Shown: one piece after another, positions 29,095 through 32,552 of the stretch | Layout: every line of letters starts with the position of its first letter | How positions within the stretch are numbered: the stretch's first letter is position 1 | NCBI GenBank assembly: GCA_002449765.1 | Contig: DJXN01000009.1 | Span: 1 to 32,552, forward strand | Length of the DNA stretch: 32,552 nt | Source: Fibrobacter sp. UBA7003 | GTDB taxonomy: Bacteria; Fibrobacterota; Fibrobacteria; Fibrobacterales; Fibrobacteraceae | Reading direction: 5' to 3' | Translations under genes and position numbers: made by a program | The notes under the pieces: generated by a model | What the model was told of the DNA's origin: nothing | What the model saw: the letters and a program-made list of their open reading frames with translations, nothing else | Databases searched by the model: none

Positions 29095-30831
29095 TTATTT
29101 CTTGGTAGAATCGGCCGGGGCTGCTGTAGTCGTGTCTGCTTGGACATTGGTTGTGTCTGGGGTAGCCTTCGAGGTGTCGGCTTGAGCCTGCGTCGAATCG
29201 GTAGCTGGGACCTCGGGGACGATGGGCTCCAGTGCGGGAAGTTCGGCGATATGCTGCTGGTAGGCATCGATGAAAGCCTTGTAGAACATGTCGCCGAGCA
29301 GGTGGTATCCTGCCATCGTAAAGTGAACTTTATCTTTTTTGGCGAGACTTGCCTTTTCCCATTTGGCCATGGAACCCAGGCCGCCCATCAGCGAAAATTT
29401 GTCCCAAACGCCAGCTTGGTATTTTTCGGCGAGCTGGAAGAATGCCTTGCGGGCCTGTTCGCCAACCGGATGTTGCACGTAACGGCGACGGCGCACCTTG
29501 CGGTACATGTCGTTGTTGGTTTCGAATATGAATGCGACGTCCGGGTTCACGCGCTTGATGCGTTCAATGAGCGTTTCGTAGTTGTTGCGGAATGCCTTTT
29601 CATCGAATTTTTCGACATTCGCGTCATTGATGCCAATCGCAAAAATGACAAGGTCGGGCTTTAGGAATGAGAGCTCCTTTTCGAAAAGAGGGCAGACGTT
29701 CTCGAAATAATGCGGCAGGCGGGCGCCGTTGATACCGACATTCGTGTAGATAATTCCCGGATAGTCGGATTCGGAGATGACGCCTGTCAACGTAAAACGC
29801 GGGCGCACCGCAGACATTGTTTTTGATAAAGTAATCAAAGAATCACATACGACAACCTGCATGGAATCGGCCTGCGTTTTCTTGGTCGAGTCGAGAATGT
29901 CCGCACAGGCGGCAAGCATGCTCTTCTGGGATTCTTCGCGTTCTAGACAGAGGGTGTCCATGATGTCGCAACCACCCTGGAACATGGAGTCTGCGGAGGC
30001 TTCGGCTGGTTCCTGGGCGACTTTTTTGTCGTTCTTGGCTGCGCTTGAATCGGTTGCCGTCGTATCGAGGTTCGCACGGAAAATGGAATCCTGAATAAGT
30101 GAATCGACGACGTATTGCGTGACGTTCGCTTGCATTGCCGAATCTGCCCAGCGGAAGGCGAAGTTCAATGTGTCGATAGGGCGGGGGCTCTTGAATACAT
30201 AGCTCTGGGTGAGCGTGTCAAGTTCTCCGTAGATGTCTATCGAGTCGACCACGAGGACCGGAACGACGTTGTTGCTGTCACTGTAGCCGAAGAGGCGGAA
30301 TTTAGTTTCTGCGTAAATCGGAGCCGAGTTGTACTTGTCGAGCAACAGCGTGAATTCGGCACGGGGATCCGAGGTGCTGACTGCAATTCCGAGAAGTCCG
30401 AGCGGCTTTTTTACTTCACGGAGCACGTTCTTGCTCATGTCCCAGATGCCCTTGTACTGCGAACCGTAGCTCGAGGGCGTGTTTGTACGTGCTGCGGAAT
30501 ATGGGAAAATGAATCCACGTCCGGCAGAAGAACCAGGATATTCCTTGACGAGCCTATCGCGAATGCGACCGGAAATGACATCGGCTTGCAGATGCGATCC
30601 GCCAATGTGCATAATCTTGACTTTACCCTTGTTTTCGAATACGAGCGAGTCCATTTTTTTGAAGAATGTCTCGAATGCATCCTTTCCCTTGGGAAATTGG
30701 ATGTAGTTCAAGGTAGAGTCGATAAAGTCGTATTTCGTGTATTCGATGGCGTATTTAGCGGGTGTCGAAACTGGCGGTGCAGCAAGGAGCGCTGTTGCGA
30801 ATGCTGCGATGAACAGAATAACCTGTTTCAT
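29095..30831 (-). CDS. Exported SGNH-fold hydrolase/acyltransferase with low-complexity tail
   Basis: A 578-residue protein with a signal peptide (MKQVILFIAAFATALLAA). SGNH blocks are present: MHIGGSHLQAD (S79), TNVGINGARLPHYF, IFAIGINDAN (block III Asn) and DKVHFTMAGYH (D500, H503). Between blocks I and II lies a long beta-rich region (about 100-235) and a Ser/Asp/Lys-rich, four-Cys insertion (about 250-335). The C-terminal 35-40 residues are Thr/Asp/Ala/Gln low complexity (DSTQAQADTSK...DSTKK), like a linker or glycosylated tail. It probably transfers acyl groups delivered by the adjacent MBOAT protein, as AlgJ/AlgX or PatB do. Its ATG overlaps the upstream stop as TAATG. Confidence 0.87.
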   Translation of the reverse strand: MKQVILFIAAFATALLAAPPVSTPAKYAIEYTKYDFIDSTLNYIQFPKGKDAFETFFKKMDSLVFENKGKVKIMHIGGSHLQADVISGRIRDRLVKEYPGSSAGRGFIFPYSAARTNTPSSYGSQYKGIWDMSKNVLREVKKPLGLLGIAVSTSDPRAEFTLLLDKYNSAPIYAETKFRLFGYSDSNNVVPVLVVDSIDIYGELDTLTQSYVFKSPRPIDTLNFAFRWADSAMQANVTQYVVDSLIQDSIFRANLDTTATDSSAAKNDKKVAQEPAEASADSMFQGGCDIMDTLCLEREESQKSMLAACADILDSTKKTQADSMQVVVCDSLITLSKTMSAVRPRFTLTGVISESDYPGIIYTNVGINGARLPHYFENVCPLFEKELSFLKPDLVIFAIGINDANVEKFDEKAFRNNYETLIERIKRVNPDVAFIFETNNDMYRKVRRRRYVQHPVGEQARKAFFQLAEKYQAGVWDKFSLMGGLGSMAKWEKASLAKKDKVHFTMAGYHLLGDMFYKAFIDAYQQHIAELPALEPIVPEVPATDSTQAQADTSKATPDTTNVQADTTTAAPADSTKK

Positions 30832-32459
30832 TATTTGCCCTCCGCGGTCGATTCGACTTTTTCTTCGATCGAAGATGTGTCGGCTGGTTTTGCTGCAACG
30901 GCGGCTTCCTTTGCCTTGTCGAGGCTGTCTGCATAGCCTCGAATGTCCTTCAGCTTCGCATCGTCAATCTTGTGCTTGTCGCGGAACTTGAAGTAGTCGT
31001 AATGCATGCGCAGCGCGTTGCAGAAGAGTTCGCCCATGTAGGCAGCCCCCCTGCGGCTGAAATGGATGTAGTCGGCGCCGGCGAGCGGGGGCGACTGCTT
31101 GACCCAGCTTCTCATGGAGCCTTCTCCGCCCATCACGCGGTACATGTCCCAGTAGGCGGCGCCATTCTCGAGAGCGACTTCGCGGAGGGTCGCAATGGTG
31201 AGGGCCAATCCGGGGTAACTCTTGATTTTTCCGTCTATCTGCTTGGCCATGTCGGCGGGGCCGATAAAGACGATGTCTGCATCGGGATTCGCTTTTTGGA
31301 TGGCTTGAATTTGACGGGCGATGAGCTTCTTCGTGTAGTCGACATTGTTCTTGTTGAGGCTCGGAACAAGGTTTCCGCCGTATTCCATGATGATGAGACG
31401 TGCGTTCATGACCTTGTACGATTCGGCAAGGAGCTGTTGGTCCATCCTGTGGAAGATTGTTCCCGAGCTACCGCGCATGGCAACGTTGTCCACGGCGACA
31501 CCATAGGGACCATCTACGGAGATGGCGTAGATTTCGGCATTTCCGCCGAGGTAAATCTTCGCGTTCGATGTTGTGTCGGGGAGCTTCCAACTGAACACGC
31601 GGAGCTTTTCGTACTTATCGTCCGTGGGTGCCGGAGCGTCTACGAATTTCTTCTTGCGTTTTTCCTTGTCGGTTCCTTCGTTCTCGACGACGGTTGTTTC
31701 GTAGGCGAGGCGCACTTTGAGGCTGCCGCGCTTGCTTGCGAGCACCTTGATGTTGGAGTAGCCGCCGACGTGTGGGAAATCATCCTTCTTGTTTTCGCGC
31801 TTCTTGATGCCGATGACGGCGCTGCCTTCGAGTTTGCTGACCTGGGCGAGCGGGCCGTAGCGGTTGTGGTCGGCGCGGTCTTCTTCGGGACCAAAAAGCA
31901 GGAAGCGGGTAAGGTCTCCGTTGTTCCAGACGCTTGTCGATTGCGATGGAATGTTCAGCACGGCAGGGAGCATGCCCGGACCGCCACCGCCGAATTCTGT
32001 TTGCAGTGCTTCGCGGATGGTGGCTGAAATACGGTCTTCTTCTAGCTGAGAATCGCCGTAGTGCATGATGTGAACCACGTTCGAATCGATTTTCGCAAGC
32101 TCAAGATGCAGGAAGAACCGATCAAACCACGTGGGGTCGTCGCCGGGAACGTCGAAGCGGGTGCGCCCGTTCTTGAAAAAGTCCTCGTAGAATTTCAGCG
32201 AGTCGGAAAACTCGGCAAATTCCTTCGCCTGCGTGGCGGCCATCATTTCTTCGATTGCCTTCTGCGGGTCGTTTTCGACGGCAGCTTCCGGATGGTCCTT
32301 CTTTTCGGAAGGGTCCTGCTTTTCGAAGATGTCCGTAAGGGCAGGGAACCGGAATGTTGTGTCGGCGATGGTTATCCCGCTTGCCGGGTAGAGCCACGCC
32401 ATGAGGCCTAGCACGACGAACAGGCTTAAAATGCTGAGGAATGTTTTGAAAGGCGTCAT
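30831..32459 (-). CDS. Membrane-anchored SGNH-fold protein, partner of the MBOAT acyltransferase
   Basis: A 542-residue protein. An uncleaved-looking N-terminal hydrophobic segment (about 5-24, LSILSLFVVLGLMAWLYP) suggests an inner-membrane anchor with the rest in the periplasm. A charged helical stretch (45-95) precedes the SGNH domain: MHYGDSQLEEDRIS (S137), VAMRGSSGTIF, IIMEYGGN (block III Asn) and ADYIHFSRRGAAYMGE (D463, H466). Roughly 180 residues of beta-rich sequence separate blocks I and II. The tail is Lys/Ala/Glu rich. It is paralogous in plan to the next gene but clearly diverged. The start directly follows the upstream stop (TAAATG) and the end overlaps the next start (TAATG), so the cassette is translated as a unit. 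Confidence 0.86.
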   Translation of the reverse strand: MTPFKTFLSILSLFVVLGLMAWLYPASGITIADTTFRFPALTDIFEKQDPSEKKDHPEAAVENDPQKAIEEMMAATQAKEFAEFSDSLKFYEDFFKNGRTRFDVPGDDPTWFDRFFLHLELAKIDSNVVHIMHYGDSQLEEDRISATIREALQTEFGGGGPGMLPAVLNIPSQSTSVWNNGDLTRFLLFGPEEDRADHNRYGPLAQVSKLEGSAVIGIKKRENKKDDFPHVGGYSNIKVLASKRGSLKVRLAYETTVVENEGTDKEKRKKKFVDAPAPTDDKYEKLRVFSWKLPDTTSNAKIYLGGNAEIYAISVDGPYGVAVDNVAMRGSSGTIFHRMDQQLLAESYKVMNARLIIMEYGGNLVPSLNKNNVDYTKKLIARQIQAIQKANPDADIVFIGPADMAKQIDGKIKSYPGLALTIATLREVALENGAAYWDMYRVMGGEGSMRSWVKQSPPLAGADYIHFSRRGAAYMGELFCNALRMHYDYFKFRDKHKIDDAKLKDIRGYADSLDKAKEAAVAAKPADTSSIEEKVESTAEGK

Positions 32460-32552
32460 TTATGCTTTTTTCGGTTCAATGTTCATCTTGCTGCGTTCGA
32501 CAATCGCGTCGGGACTGCCCACGAGCATTTCGCCCACGCGCATGTCCTTGTA
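32460..32552 (-). CDS. C-terminal fragment of an unidentified protein upstream of the SGNH genes
   Basis: A frame entering from the right edge ends at TAA (32462-32460). The last 30 residues run from YKDMRVGEMLVGSPDA through IVERSKMNIEPKKA. I do not recognise it. Its stop is immediately followed by the ATG of the SGNH gene, so it belongs to the same transcript, and its identity would help define the cassette's target. Confidence 0.55.
   Translation of the reverse strand, partial: YKDMRVGEMLVGSPDAIVERSKMNIEPKKA

Overview
The window looks like part of a Fibrobacter chromosome (cellulolytic Fibrobacterota, F. succinogenes type). Four things suggest this: FISUMP-type domains (the 'Fibrobacter succinogenes major paralogous' family, with GRLYTWAxAM, CPxGWHVP and xRCV signatures) in two proteins; Ser-rich linkers in exported proteins; two cellulases (GH5 and GH45); and a C-terminal sorting-type domain on the GH5 enzyme. 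The assignment rests on motif recognition only.

Layout. 1-300: the end of an unidentified CDS, then a tRNA-Glu(CTC) with a clear sigma70-type promoter and an intrinsic terminator. 327-2294: a secreted protein with three FISUMP domains. 2313-4472 (minus): ligA, whose C-terminus carries a sliding-clamp-binding-like QLSLF motif. 4539-7569: three exported proteins (putative barrel, lipoprotein, FISUMP lipoprotein), joined by two ATGA stop/start overlaps. 7600-15790: a nitrogen block, gltB-gltD-nadE, preceded by a textbook sigma54 (-24/-12) promoter with a palindrome about 150 bp upstream of the predicted start. A REP-like double-hairpin element lies between gltB and gltD. 15875-17269 (minus): secreted GH5 cellulase. 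17422-19711: two tandem membrane GGDEF proteins. 19788-23373 (minus): ilvD followed 13 bp later by thiC. 23490-25100 (minus): modular GH45 cellulase with repeat linkers. 25281-25859: a small DUF5662-like protein, convergent with a THUMP/methyltransferase gene and sharing its stop-codon bases. 25856-32552 (minus): a compact run of an unidentified partial gene, two exported SGNH-fold proteins, an MBOAT acyltransferase and the RNA methyltransferase.

How the parts work together. GltBD makes glutamate from glutamine and 2-oxoglutarate, and glutamine-dependent NadE uses the same nitrogen donor, so a sigma54 promoter is a sensible control point. The MBOAT plus two SGNH proteins has the composition of an AlgI/AlgJ/AlgX- or PatA/PatB-like O-acylation machine for a cell-surface or periplasmic glycan; the target is unknown. 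The two cellulases appear to be exported differently: GH5 has a C-terminal sorting-type domain, GH45 has a lipoprotein-like N-terminus and none. Many genes lack an obvious Shine-Dalgarno sequence, so several starts rest on signal peptides, family N-termini or stop/start overlaps. There is no gene-free stretch over 300 bp, and I saw no CRISPR array, insertion sequence or phage gene. The most novel leads are the LigA clamp motif, the sigma54 control region of gltBD-nadE, the O-acylation cassette, the three-gene envelope operon and the repeat-derived insertion in the methyltransferase.
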